A DNA stretch of 64,000 bases from Marinactinospora thermotolerans DSM 45154 (GTDB taxonomy: Bacteria; Actinomycetota; Actinomycetes; Streptosporangiales; Streptosporangiaceae), in contig NZ_FUWS01000004.1 of the NCBI RefSeq assembly GCF_900167435.1, positions 310,001-374,000 on the forward strand. The letters run 5' to 3'. Each line of letters begins with the position of its first letter. Position 1 is the first letter of the stretch. Made by a program: the position numbers and the translations under genes. The notes beneath the pieces were generated by a model. It saw only the letters and a list, made by a program, of their open reading frames with translations. It did no database searches and was not told the origin of the DNA. Shown here in pieces: positions 19,193 through 28,030 of this stretch.

Positions 19193-19834
19193 ATGTTCGA
19201 GTACAAGCGTGTCCTGATGCTGCCGTCCGCGCTGGTCGCGGCGCTGTCGCTCGCCTCGTGCGGAGGCGCCGACCAGGGTGCGCCCCCGCCGGCCCCCGAG
19301 GCGTCGCAGCAGACCGTCGCCGAATTCAACGACGCCGATGTCATGTTCGCGCGGATGATGATCCCCCACCACGAGCAGGCCGTGGAGATGTCCCGGCTCG
19401 CGGAGGAGCGCGCGGGCGGGGAGGTCCGGGAACTGGCCGCGCAGATCGAGGCCGCCCAGGGACCCGAGATCGAGCACATGAACCGGCTCCTGGAGTCCTG
19501 GGGGGAGGACCCGACGGCGCAGCCCGGCCACATGGACCACGGCGGCATGGACGGGATGCTGTCAAAGGAGCAGATGGCCGATCTCGAACAGGCGTCCGGT
19601 GACGACTTCGACACGTTGTTCCTGCGGTTGATGATCGAGCACCACGAGGGCGCGGTCGACATGGCCGAGGGACAGCTGGCGGAGGGGGTCGACCCCGAGG
19701 CGACACGGCTCGCCCGGGAGATCGTGGACACCCAGGAAGGCGAGATCGCCCAGATGAGCCGGATGCTCGGCGAAGACAGCGGCCGGGACGGCGGTCCGGC
19801 CACCGGCGATGAGGCGTCCCACGGGGATCACTGA
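19193..19834 (+). CDS. DUF305 family lipoprotein
   Basis: A 213-residue exported lipoprotein. The signal peptide ends in the lipobox LSLASC (Cys at about residue 23). Two ferritin-like half domains follow, each with the DUF305 histidine pair: MMIPHHEQAVEMS near residue 60 and LMIEHHEGAVDMA near residue 150, with an acidic, Met- and His-rich linker (GHMDHGGMDGM). DUF305 proteins commonly travel with copper-resistance genes. The start ATG 19193 puts the signal peptide in register; longer frames upstream add non-signal sequence. It lies between the DUF6153 gene and a glycosylhydrolase-like gene, all in one direction. Confidence 0.88.
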   Translation: MFEYKRVLMLPSALVAALSLASCGGADQGAPPPAPEASQQTVAEFNDADVMFARMMIPHHEQAVEMSRLAEERAGGEVRELAAQIEAAQGPEIEHMNRLLESWGEDPTAQPGHMDHGGMDGMLSKEQMADLEQASGDDFDTLFLRLMIEHHEGAVDMAEGQLAEGVDPEATRLAREIVDTQEGEIAQMSRMLGEDSGRDGGPATGDEASHGDH

Positions 19835-19904
19835 CCGGTCCCGACGGGCCGCCACGGTGGCGGCCCGTCCCACCGGTACGACGCAGGCACAGGGCGAGGG
19901 AACA

Positions 19905-20754
19905 GTGAGAACCATGCGGAACGGAAAGACGCGCGGGCCGGTCGGACTCGCGGGAGCGGCCCTCCTGCTGCTCCTGTCGGCGGCGTGCGGCCCCGGCGGG
20001 GCCACGGAGCCCGGCCTCGGGAAGACCGAGGCGACGGGAATCCCCCTTCCCCCGGAGGCGACACACGTCCACGGCGTGGGCGTGGACCCCGGAAGCGGCG
20101 AGATCCTCGTCGCCACCCACGCGGGTCTCTACGTCCTCCCGGCACCGGGCCGGTCATCGACCTGATGGGTTCGCGGTGGCCGGCCCCGGGCGTTTCGTCG
20201 TCAGCGGGCATCCGGGGCCGGGAACCGACATGCCCGACCCGGTCGGGTTGATCGAGACCCGCGACGGCGGCGCCACCTGGCGCGCGCTGTCCCTAGCCGG
20301 GAAGACCGACTTCCACGCCCTGGACGCCGCGGGGGAGCGGGTGATCGGCTTCGACGGCGGTCCGCGCGCCTCCGAGGACGGGAGGCGGTGGGACGACCTG
20401 GACCCGACCGTCCACCCCCTGACCCTGACCATGAGCGACGACGGGCGCACGGTCGTCGCCACGACGCAAAGCGGGGTCATGCGCTCCACCGACGGCGGGG
20501 CCTCCTCCACCCCGGTGGCGGACGCGCCCCTCCTCCTGCTGGTCGACCAGGTGGCGGGGACCGAGACCGGCCACGGCGTGACACCGGAGGGGAAGGTCCA
20601 CCGCAGCGACGACGGTGGGACCTCGTGGACGCCGACCGGCGCGATCAGCGGGGAGCCCGTGGCGCTGCACGCTGACGCGGACCAGCTCGTCGTGGTGGCC
20701 GACCACCACGTCAGCCGCTCCACCGACGGCGGCGTCTCCTCCGCGGGCTGGTGA
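19905..20754 (+). pseudogene. F510_1955-type glycosylhydrolase-like exported protein, frameshifted
   Basis: A lipoprotein-type beta-propeller protein with BNR/Asp-box repeats. GTG 19905, preceded by GAGGG, opens a signal peptide with lipobox LLSAAC, then ATHVHGVGVDPGSGEILVATHAGLYVL. The frame breaks between about 20140 and 20170; the family sequence resumes as FAVAGPGRFVVSGHPGPG and runs to the stop at 20754, with repeats such as ETRDGGATW, RSTDGGAS, RSDDGGTSW and RSTDGGVS. One or two small indels explain the break. The family name and its link to DUF305 neighbours are recalled. Function unknown. Confidence 0.65.
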
Positions 20755-21057
20755 CCCTGGACGGGGTGTCCGCCTCGCACAACCGGGCACCCCGTCGCCC
20801 GTCCGCCTCGCGTCCGGATCCGCGGTGGAGCCGGCCACGAGGGGTCTGCGCGCCGGTGGTCCCGCAGCGGACGCGCGCGGGCCACCGGCGCCTCGCCCCT
20901 CCTGGGGCGGCGATCCCGGTGCCACCGTTTTCGCGTGTTCCTCCCCCACGCGTAGACCGCCGAGCCGACCGCGACCGTCACCGAGCCGCGGCATTCCGGC
21001 GTCCATGCACGTGAGCGGCGCGTCGATCCGCGCCGCCCTCATTCCCGCGGAACCTCC
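20755..21057. other. Intergenic stretch, about 300 bp
   Basis: No gene or clear regulatory signal seen. Confidence 0.35.
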
Positions 21058-21834
21058 ATGTCTTCGCGTTCGCGCGTTCCCTCATACCTGTCTGTTCTCC
21101 ACATTCCTGGCGCGTTCCGGGCATTCGGCGCGGTCCTGCCGGGCCGGCTGGCCTACGGGGTCATGTCGTTCCCTTCTCCTCTCCGTCAGCGACGCCACCG
21201 GCTCCTACACCACCGCCGGAGCCGCTATGGCACTGTTCGGCCTGACGCTCTGTGGGCTCGCGCCCGCGCGGGCCGCCCTGATCGACCGGCACGGCCCACT
21301 CCGGGCGCTGCCCCCGATGGCCGTCGGCTGCGCGCCGAGCCTGCTCATGGCCGCCTTCACCGAGCAACAGGGCAGGCCCGAAGCGGCGGCCTGGATCGAG
21401 GCGGCGGAGGCGGTCGGCAGCGTCGTGGGCGGCCTGGCGCCATCCCGTGGCGGGCCTCGCTGCGGGCACGACTGTGCGTGCTCGCCCTGCTGCTCGGAAC
21501 GGCGATGGCCGCGGCCGGACCGGCGCCCAGCGTGCTGGTCCTGGCCGTACTGTCCTCCGTCGCGGGGCTCTTCATCCCGCCGACGCTGACCAGCGCCTGT
21601 CTTCTGGCGGATGAGACGGCGCCGCCGGAACGGCGCGTCCAGGCGGGTGTCCGGGTGAACACCGCGGTCAACGCCGGCGACTCGGGGGGAGGCGCGGTGG
21701 CGGGAGCCCTGACGGATCGGCTCCCCCTGCCCACCTGCTTCGCGTTGACGGCCGTGGCCGCCGCGGTGGTGGCCCTCGCCCGTTCATCGGGAAGGCGGGG
21801 AGGTGCGGTCCGGGCGGGGGCGTCCTCGGTGTGA
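21058..21834 (+). pseudogene. MFS transporter pseudogene with internal loss
   Basis: The start SYLSVLHIPGAFRAFGAVLPGRLAYGVMSF is a typical first helix of a small-molecule MFS protein. The frame then shifts near 21170, giving LLLSVSDATGSYTTAGAAMALFGLTLCGLAPARAAL-type helices in the next frame. At about 21440 it returns to the first frame and reads WRASLRARLCVLALLLGTAM through the last three or four helices to 21834. Only about 250 codons exist in place of about 400, so helices 5-8 are missing. This is a real deletion plus frameshifts, not a single sequencing slip. Confidence 0.65.
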
Positions 21835-22196
21835 GCGGATGTCCGAGGCGGCGGCGATCGGGGCGCGGCTTCCCCTGAAACGACCTGGGAAAACGGACGT
21901 CGGGGTCCCATGCCACCGATTGGCCGATCTTGGACAGAGTGCGACATTACCCCTACTCTTCGTGATCGACGCTGATAGCTTCACGTCGTCGTGATCGGTC
22001 GGCCGCCCCCGCGGCCGACCCTCCGACCGGGCTCGCCGTCCCCTCAGCCGCCCCCCGTGAGGCCGGGGCGGCGCGCCCGCCCCCGCGGCCGGTACTTACG
22101 CCATCAACCACGCCGAGCCGTACATACCAACGACCTCGACCGGACGCTCCGCGGAGCGCGCAAACCGGTGCCGGGCACCGTGGAGGGAGACAGAGC
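21835..22196. other. Upstream region of the CrtC-prenyl synthase operon
   Basis: 362 bp without a gene. It is slightly AT-richer around 21930-21985 (TTGGACAGAGTGCGACATTACCC is a candidate promoter segment). GGAGGGAGA at 22182-22190 is the ribosome binding site of the next gene. Confidence 0.35.
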
Positions 22197-24398
22197 ATGA
22201 CAGGTGGAACGGGGACGGAGGTCCCACGGGCGCGGTCCGCCCCGGACGCGTGCGACCTCCCACGGCCCGAAGGCACCCGATGGTGGCGGTTCGCCGCCCT
22301 GTTGTACGGCGAGGGCGGCCCCTTCGGCGTCACCTGCCTGTTCCTGCGCCACCACGGTCCCGCCACCGACACGGGCGTTCCCCAAAGCGCCCACGCCCTC
22401 GTCTGGGCCCGCGCCGACGCGGCAACGCGGACCCGCGTCGGGGAATCATGGATGGACCCGGCCGCGGTGGAGCTCATCCGACGTACCGTCGCGGGTGACC
22501 GGCACATGGACCCGCGGGTACGCGACGCCTTCGGCGAGGCGCTGGCACAGGGAAGGCCGCTGGGCCCCGACCGCCCCCTCCCCGGACCGGTCCGGGCCGG
22601 CGCGACAGGACTGGACCTGGATTTCGGCGGTGTCGGCGTGCTGCGCGAGGAGGACGACGGCTCCCACCTCGTCGAGGCGGGAACCGAGGGGAGCGGTCTC
22701 TCCCTGCGGTTCGCCGTCGGCGATCTCGGGTCGGCCTCACCGGAACAGCGGGAGGGCGGGCCGGTCCCGCGCCTGGAGGTCACCGGGGTTCTGCGCCAGG
22801 ACGGCGCTCACACGGCCGTGCGCGGACAGGGCTGGTACGAGCACTTCCACAGCCGCTCCTGGCACCAGGACCCCGCCACCGACCAGGCCCTGCGCGCCGG
22901 GCGCACACGGGTCCGATTGCACCTGGACAACGGCTGGGAGGTCCACGCTTGCGCCACCGGCGGAAGCGACGGCCGGGCCGGCCGCGCCCTCCTGCGCACA
23001 CCCCAGGGGGAGGTGATCGAGGCGCCCATGACCCTGCGCGGATCCTCTCCCTGGACCTCACTGGCCACCCTCAACACCTACGCCACGGTCTATGAGCTGA
23101 CGGTGCCGCGCACCGCCCTGGACCTGCGCGCGCGGGTGTGGTTCCCGAAGCAGGAGAACCGGTCCTCGCTCGTCCTGCCGGGCACGCTGGAGGCGTGGGC
23201 CGACGTCGAGGGCGCCTTCGGCGGAGAGCCGGTACGGGGGTGGGGCACCGTCGACGTCCTCCCCCTCGGCCGGTTCGACGACTTCGAGGAGCACATCACC
23301 CGGATCCGCGACACCACGAGCCAGGAGATCCGCCGGCTGTTCCCCGACGAACCGCGGCGTCGCGAACTCGTCACCGTCGCGGGCCTGGAGGAGCGCCCCG
23401 ACGTCCTGGACGAGCTGGTGGTCCAGACGCTGCACGAATCACTGGTGCGGCCGATACGACACATCACCGACGGCCTGGGCAAGAGCATGCGCTCCTACGT
23501 CACCGCCGCGACCATCGAACTGTTCGGCGTCGACAGCGAGCCGTACCGCTCCCTTCTGGGAGCCGTCGAGATCCTGCACTCGGGCAACCTCACCGTGGAC
23601 GACGTCGAGGACCGCTCGCCCATGCGGCGCGGGCGCCCGGCCGTCCACACGGTCTTCGGCGAGGCGACGGCCATCAACGCGGGGACCGCCGCCTACTTCG
23701 TGCTGGACGGGGTCCTGCGCCGCGTCCTGCCCGACGATGACCGGCTACGGCGGCGGATCTATGAGGTCTACCTCGGCGTGATGCGGGCCGCCCACGCGGG
23801 TCAGGCGCTCGACATCGCCGGCCACCGGGAGGCGATGGACGCGGCGGTGGCCGGCGGGGACGCCGAGGCGGTGCTGCGCCGCGTCCGCGTCACCCACCGG
23901 CTCAAGACGGCCGTCCCTGTCCGGGGCCTCGCCGAGATCGGCGGGATCGTCGCCCGCGCGGAGGAACGTCAGCTCGCGGCGTTGCGCGACTACTTCGAGG
24001 CGGTTGGAATGGCCTACCAGGTCAGCGACGACGTCATGGACCTGCGCGGGCTGTCCGCGCGCGACGAAACCGGCGAGACCGTGGCGACCAAGCACGTCGC
24101 CGAGGACCTGCGGGCGGGCAAGGTCACCATGCCCCTGGGGCACGCCGTCGCCCTCCTGCCGGGACCGCTCATGCGGGAGGTGTGGGCGACCGTACGCGGT
24201 GGTGGGGTCGACGCCGCGACCGCCGCCGAGATCGTGACCCTGCTGGAGGGGCACGGCGTCATCGACGCCTGCCTCGACGAGGCCGAGCGGATGGTCGACC
24301 AGGCGTGGGGGCCTTTCCACGACCTGCTGCCCGGCAACCACCTGGCCGTGATGATCCGCGCCCTGGGCCGCTACGCGGTCCGACGCGAACGCGAGTGA
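22197..24398 (+). CDS. CrtC/AttH-like domain fused to trans-prenyl diphosphate synthase
   Basis: A 733-residue two-domain protein. Residues 1 to about 370 resemble the lipocalin-like CrtC/AttH fold of carotenoid 1,2-hydratases: GQGWYEHFHSRSWH corresponds to the family's conserved W-x-(D/E)-H block, followed by LHLDNGWEVHA, YATVYELTVPRTALDL and GGEPVRGWGTVDVLP. Residues about 380-733 form a trans-isoprenyl diphosphate synthase with both aspartate motifs intact: DDVED at 468-472 followed by RRGRP, and DDVMD at 611-615, plus KHVAEDLRAGK. The C-terminal half should make an allylic diphosphate (GPP to GGPP range); the N-terminal half may hydrate or cyclise it. That coupling is inference. Strong GGAGGGAGA precedes the ATG. 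An ABC transporter follows at 33 bp. Confidence 0.75.
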   Translation: MTGGTGTEVPRARSAPDACDLPRPEGTRWWRFAALLYGEGGPFGVTCLFLRHHGPATDTGVPQSAHALVWARADAATRTRVGESWMDPAAVELIRRTVAGDRHMDPRVRDAFGEALAQGRPLGPDRPLPGPVRAGATGLDLDFGGVGVLREEDDGSHLVEAGTEGSGLSLRFAVGDLGSASPEQREGGPVPRLEVTGVLRQDGAHTAVRGQGWYEHFHSRSWHQDPATDQALRAGRTRVRLHLDNGWEVHACATGGSDGRAGRALLRTPQGEVIEAPMTLRGSSPWTSLATLNTYATVYELTVPRTALDLRARVWFPKQENRSSLVLPGTLEAWADVEGAFGGEPVRGWGTVDVLPLGRFDDFEEHITRIRDTTSQEIRRLFPDEPRRRELVTVAGLEERPDVLDELVVQTLHESLVRPIRHITDGLGKSMRSYVTAATIELFGVDSEPYRSLLGAVEILHSGNLTVDDVEDRSPMRRGRPAVHTVFGEATAINAGTAAYFVLDGVLRRVLPDDDRLRRRIYEVYLGVMRAAHAGQALDIAGHREAMDAAVAGGDAEAVLRRVRVTHRLKTAVPVRGLAEIGGIVARAEERQLAALRDYFEAVGMAYQVSDDVMDLRGLSARDETGETVATKHVAEDLRAGKVTMPLGHAVALLPGPLMREVWATVRGGGVDAATAAEIVTLLEGHGVIDACLDEAERMVDQAWGPFHDLLPGNHLAVMIRALGRYAVRRERE

Positions 24399-24431
24399 AC
24401 CCCTCCCCATCCCCTTCGGAAAGGCTCTGCG

Positions 24432-25088
24432 GTGTCCCTCTCCGGCCCCACCCTCGAAGTCCACGACGTCCACAAGTCCTACGGGAACCGCCCCGTGCTG
24501 CGGGGAGCCGACCTCTCCCTTCCCCCGGGCCGCCTGGCCGGGGTGGTCGGCGAGAACGGTTCCGGCAAGACCACGCTGCTGCGGATCCTCGCCGGGCAGC
24601 TCGCCCCCGACCGGGGCCGGGTCGGCTACCCGGGCGGCCTGGGGTACTGCCCCCAGCACCCGATCCTCAACCCCGCCTTCACCGTCGACCAGCACCTGCG
24701 CTTCTTCCAGGTCGCCTACGACCTGCCCACACTCGACCGCGCGCGCGAGCTGACCGAGATCCTGGGGTTCACCGGCTACGGAGGACACCGTGTCTCCGCG
24801 CTCAGCGGGGGCACCCGGCAGAAGCTCAACCTCACCCTCGCCCTGATGCACGATCCGCCCCTGCTCCTGCTGGACGAGCCCTACCAGGGGTTCGACTGGG
24901 AGACCTACGAGCGGTTCTGGGAGCTGGCCGCCAGCCTGCGCGACCGGGGATGTTCGGTTCTCGTGGTCTCCCACATCGCCTTCGACACCACCCGCTTCGA
25001 CGTCCTGTGGCGCCTGGTGGAGGGCCGGCTGGCCCGTGTCGAGGTGCCCGTGGACGCCGGCGGCGCGGTACGGGCGGAGGGCCGTTGA
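24432..25088 (+). CDS. ABC transporter ATP-binding protein
   Basis: A 218-residue nucleotide-binding subunit with Walker A GENGSGKTT near residue 38, Q-loop YCPQH, signature LSGGTRQK, Walker B LLLLDEP and switch SHIAF (His). It starts at GTG 24432, 33 bp after the prenyl synthase fusion, and ends 2 bp before the permease, so all three genes form one operon. With the permease it makes a small two-component transporter of the ABC-2 export type. By context the cargo would be the product of the upstream enzyme; that is inference. Confidence 0.9.
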   Translation: MSLSGPTLEVHDVHKSYGNRPVLRGADLSLPPGRLAGVVGENGSGKTTLLRILAGQLAPDRGRVGYPGGLGYCPQHPILNPAFTVDQHLRFFQVAYDLPTLDRARELTEILGFTGYGGHRVSALSGGTRQKLNLTLALMHDPPLLLLDEPYQGFDWETYERFWELAASLRDRGCSVLVVSHIAFDTTRFDVLWRLVEGRLARVEVPVDAGGAVRAEGR

Positions 25089-25090
25089 CC

Positions 25091-25915
25091 ATGCGACGTG
25101 CCTGGACCCGCTACTCCACGGCGACCCTCTACGCGCTCACCGAGCACCTGCGCAACCGGTTGGCGCTCGTTCTCGTCGTGTTCTTCGTGCCCGTCTGGAT
25201 CACCCTGGTCTACCTGGTGATCACCGACGTCGATGTGCGCTTCTACCTTCGGGCCTCGGAACAGCAGATCACGGTGGACGGCAACGACGTCAGCAAGATC
25301 TCCGGCGCCGTCAACGCCGTCACCCTGATCGTCGGGTTCATGATGTTCATCGTCACCTTCCGTTCCACCGGGTTCGACCAGCGTCTGGCCATGGCCGGCT
25401 ATCCACGCCTGCACCTGCTCCTGGCCAAGCTCACCGCGCTGCTCGTCGCCTCGGCCCTGGTCTGCGCCTACGCGGTGGCCGTCATCTGCGTCTACTGGGT
25501 GCCCGAGCAGCCGGTGCTGCTGTGGACCGCGCTGCTCGGGGCGGCGCTGGCGTTCGGGGGGCTCGGGGTGGCCCTGGCCGCGGTCCTGCGCGGCGAACTG
25601 GAGGGGATGTTCGCCATCATCATGCTCAGCATCATCGACATGGGGTTGCAGAACCCGGTGTCCAATCCGGCCTCTGACAGCGACATCGTCCGCTATCTGC
25701 CGACCTACGGGGCCATGCAGTCCGGGGTGACCGCCGGCTTCCTCGACACCACCCCGGTGCTCCACCTGTTCCTGGGACCGTTGTGGTTCCTCTGCGCGGT
25801 CGTGGTGGCGGGCACCGCGTTCCGGTTGCGCACCCGCGACCGGCGGATCGGCCTGCCGGCGCCCGGCTTCGGCGGTCGGCGGAGGACACCCCGGGATCCA
25901 CCGCTGGGGACGTGA
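25091..25915 (+). CDS. ABC-2-type transporter permease
   Basis: A 274-residue membrane protein with six predicted helices: around residues 25-50, 75-100, 110-140, 145-165, 170-195 and 225-255. A hydrophilic loop near residues 50-70 may be external. It begins at ATG 25091 directly after the ATPase stop. No substrate motif is recognisable. It has one permease domain, so a functional exporter would be a homodimer with two copies of the ATPase. Last gene of the prenyl synthase operon; the following 460 bp contain no further gene. Confidence 0.88.
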   Translation: MRRAWTRYSTATLYALTEHLRNRLALVLVVFFVPVWITLVYLVITDVDVRFYLRASEQQITVDGNDVSKISGAVNAVTLIVGFMMFIVTFRSTGFDQRLAMAGYPRLHLLLAKLTALLVASALVCAYAVAVICVYWVPEQPVLLWTALLGAALAFGGLGVALAAVLRGELEGMFAIIMLSIIDMGLQNPVSNPASDSDIVRYLPTYGAMQSGVTAGFLDTTPVLHLFLGPLWFLCAVVVAGTAFRLRTRDRRIGLPAPGFGGRRRTPRDPPLGT

Positions 25916-26378
25916 GCCGTCTCGGGCGCACTCCGGCCGCCCCGGCGAGGCGTTCCCGGGAGGACGGCGGGTGCCTCCTGGCCGTACCCGGGCGTCTGGG
26001 ACATCGACGCCGCCGGTCGGGAACTCGAAGTCCTCCTTCAGGTAAGCGTGCCCTTCCGGTCCGGCGGTCCTCACACCAGCCTCACCCCAGGGATGTGGGG
26101 ACTTCGGGATCCGGGGAACTCGGGTGGCGACCGCTCGGCCGGCCGGCGCCGGGCATCGTTCACCGCCTCGGGGTGGTGACCGGCGAGCGTCCGCTCCGGG
26201 CAGCCGGCCGAACGATCCGATCGCGCGGCGACCACCCGCATTCCCTGCTCTGACCACGTCGCCTTCGGTCGGGCGGGGACGATCCCAGCGTTGCCGACGT
26301 GGCCGGCGTTCCCCAGCCCCGGAATACAGAAGACGGCGGTCAACCGTGCGGGTGCCGGGCCGTACGGGCGAGTGCTCA
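25916..26378. other. Intergenic stretch between convergent genes
   Basis: 463 bp. On the minus strand a short frame near 25990-26075 reads PEGHAYLKEDFEFPTGG, which looks more protein-like than its surroundings and may be a gene remnant, but no family was recognised. No terminator with a clear stem was found. Confidence 0.35.
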
Positions 26379-26840
26379 TCACCGCCGTTCGCCGATCCAG
26401 GCGGTAACGGTCGCTTGCGCCCAGGCGGTGACGCGTTCGGGAAAGCCGTCAGCGGGAAACGCGCCGTCCCGGGCGACGTCGTTGATGGTGACACCGAAGG
26501 CCACGGGGGGTGGAGCCGGCGGTGCGGGCGGCGCACCGGGGACGGTCCCGGGCAGGTGAACGTCGCGATTGCGGTGGCTGTTGGCGTGGCGGGCCCCTTC
26601 GGTGAGCCGGATGACCGCGGGGAGACCTTGGCCGAGGTAGGCGTGCAGGATCGCCCAGGGGCGGGCCAGGTCTCCCTGGGGCAGGCGGCTGGGATGCTGG
26701 AGCAGGAAGCAGGCGACCGTGACACCGTGCAAGGGGCCCCAGGGCGGGCGCCGGGAATGATCGAGCGCCAGGACCGTGCCGAACAGCTCCTCGCACGAGT
26801 AGGGACGGGCGGGCGCTCCGCATTCGGGACAGCGTTGCAT
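26379..26840 (-). CDS. DUF5946 family protein
   Basis: A 153-residue protein opening with a zinc-ribbon-like pair MQRCPECGA. It then has SCEELFGTVLALDHSRR, HGVTVACFLLQHPSR and a C-terminal VTAWAQATVTAWI helix. This matches DUF5946 proteins as recalled (a Cys-rich start, then a helical core). Function unknown. GGAGGTGA is ideally placed before the ATG at 26840. A small frame ends 2 bp upstream (TGACCATG), and a MerR-type promoter lies about 220 bp upstream, so both may be controlled by an absent MerR-family activator. Confidence 0.7.
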   Translation of the reverse strand: MQRCPECGAPARPYSCEELFGTVLALDHSRRPPWGPLHGVTVACFLLQHPSRLPQGDLARPWAILHAYLGQGLPAVIRLTEGARHANSHRNRDVHLPGTVPGAPPAPPAPPPVAFGVTINDVARDGAFPADGFPERVTAWAQATVTAWIGERR

Positions 26841-26842
26841 GG

Positions 26843-27049
26843 TCACCTCCGTGACGGACCGGGCGGTCGGTCGCGCCGGAGCGAACGCGGCCCGTACCCG
26901 GTGGGGGATCCGCGGCTCATCCACCAGCGGCCGTTCCACCGGTCCAGGACCACAGCCCTTCCGGCGTCGGGCGGGCCGGCGACGATCCGCTCGCCCCGGA
27001 CCGCGGCGGCCGGGACGTGTTCCCGGGCTTCGCTCCGGGCGGGAGCCAT
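26843..27049 (-). CDS. Possible small protein upstream of DUF5946
   Basis: A 68-residue frame from ATG 27049, preceded by AAGGAGG, ending with a TGA that sits 2 bp before the DUF5946 ATG. It contains RAVVLDRWNGRWWM but no recognised domain, and many Arg and Pro residues. The well-placed ribosome binding site, promoter and stop/start junction argue for reality; the composition argues against. Confidence 0.3.
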   Translation of the reverse strand: MAPARSEAREHVPAAAVRGERIVAGPPDAGRAVVLDRWNGRWWMSRGSPTGYGPRSLRRDRPPGPSRR

Positions 27050-27060
27050 GCCTCCTTGCG

Positions 27061-27091
27061 ACACTAAAGGCTCCAGGGACTGGAGTGGCAA
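27061..27091 (-). promoter_or_regulatory. MerR-type promoter with palindrome in a 19-bp spacer
   Basis: Reading the minus strand: -35 TTGCCA, 19-bp spacer containing CTCCAG-TCC-CTGGAG, and -10 TAGTGT. An over-long spacer with a central dyad is the hallmark of promoters activated by MerR-family regulators. It faces the small frame at 27049 and DUF5946. No merR-like gene is in this part of the window. Confidence 0.6.
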
Positions 27092-27139
27092 CCCGGTCCC
27101 GGCACTGCGCTCCCGCCCGCGTCCGCGGCCCGCCCGGTC

Positions 27140-27892
27140 TCAGCCACGTCGTACGGCGGTGATCCGCAGCCTCCGGTAGTCGGCCCACCAGTCGCCGTCC
27201 CGGTGCAGGGTGGGGCGTAGCCGTTGCTCGACCTCGGCGAGGAGGGCGGCGGGGTCGGCGACGTCCGTCAGCAGGTGGGAGCCGAACATCCGCACCCAGT
27301 TGGCGATCGCGTCGCTCCCCTGGAGGCGGGTGGGACGGTCGAACAGCCGGGCCTCGGTGACCTCGAAACCGGCCTGTTCCAGGACCGTCGCGTACTCGGC
27401 GACGCCGGGGTAGTACCACGGCTGCGCGGGTTCGGGCAGCCCGCGGGCGCGGCGGGCCGCCTGGACCCCGGCGAGCAGGGTGGCGACGTTTCCGGTCCCG
27501 CCGAGTTCGGCGACGAGCCGGCCGCCGGGACGCAGTGCCGCGGCCAGTGACGCGGCGGCGCGGTCGGCCTCCGGTATCCAGTGCAGCACCGCGTTGCTGA
27601 GCACCGCGTCGAACTCCTCGCGCATCCCCAGGTCGCGCAGGTCGGCGAGGCGGACGTCGATGCCGGGAAAACGCGCGCGGGCCCGGGCGACCATCTCGGG
27701 GGCGGCGTCCACTCCCACGGCGATGGCGCCCGCGTCGCGTAGGGCGGCGACGTGGTCGCCGGTGCCGCAGCCGGCGTCGAGGATCCGTTCGCCGGGTCGT
27801 GGGGCCAGCAGGCGGAGCAGTTCGGCCCCGTAGCCGGCGACGAAGGAGTGACGGTCGTCGTAGAGCGCGGCGTCCCAGTGCTGAGTGGCCAT
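27140..27892 (-). CDS. Class I SAM methyltransferase, trans-aconitate methyltransferase-like
   Basis: A 250-residue Rossmann methyltransferase. SAM-binding motif I is RILDAGCGTGDHVAAL near residue 37, motif II is AVGVDAAPEMV, then DAVLSNAVLHWIPEAD (motif IV region) and LRPGGRLVAELGG. The W-x-P block and the overall length match the Tam-like group, which methylates carboxylates of small organic acids; the substrate is only a guess. The ATG at 27892 directly follows the terminator side of the exporter gene, with a short AT-richer region at 27905-27945 that may hold its promoter. Confidence 0.8.
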   Translation of the reverse strand: MATQHWDAALYDDRHSFVAGYGAELLRLLAPRPGERILDAGCGTGDHVAALRDAGAIAVGVDAAPEMVARARARFPGIDVRLADLRDLGMREEFDAVLSNAVLHWIPEADRAAASLAAALRPGGRLVAELGGTGNVATLLAGVQAARRARGLPEPAQPWYYPGVAEYATVLEQAGFEVTEARLFDRPTRLQGSDAIANWVRMFGSHLLTDVADPAALLAEVEQRLRPTLHRDGDWWADYRRLRITAVRRG

Positions 27893-27987
27893 GGACCGAC
27901 CCTAACCGACCGTCTCGTTCAATGAAATGGACGTCTTGCATTGCGAGACATGGGCCGTTCCGGTCCACGCCGACGGGGAGAAGGGGG

Positions 27988-28021
27988 CCGGGGGTGTCGC
28001 CCGATCGGGCGACACCCCCGG
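27988..28021 (-). terminator. 34-bp perfect palindrome after the DHA2 exporter gene
   Basis: A 15-bp stem with a GATC turn, starting 9 bp after the exporter stop on the minus strand. No T-run, but the position and perfect pairing make a terminator the simplest reading. Confidence 0.6.
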
Positions 28022-28030
28022 ATCCGTCCG

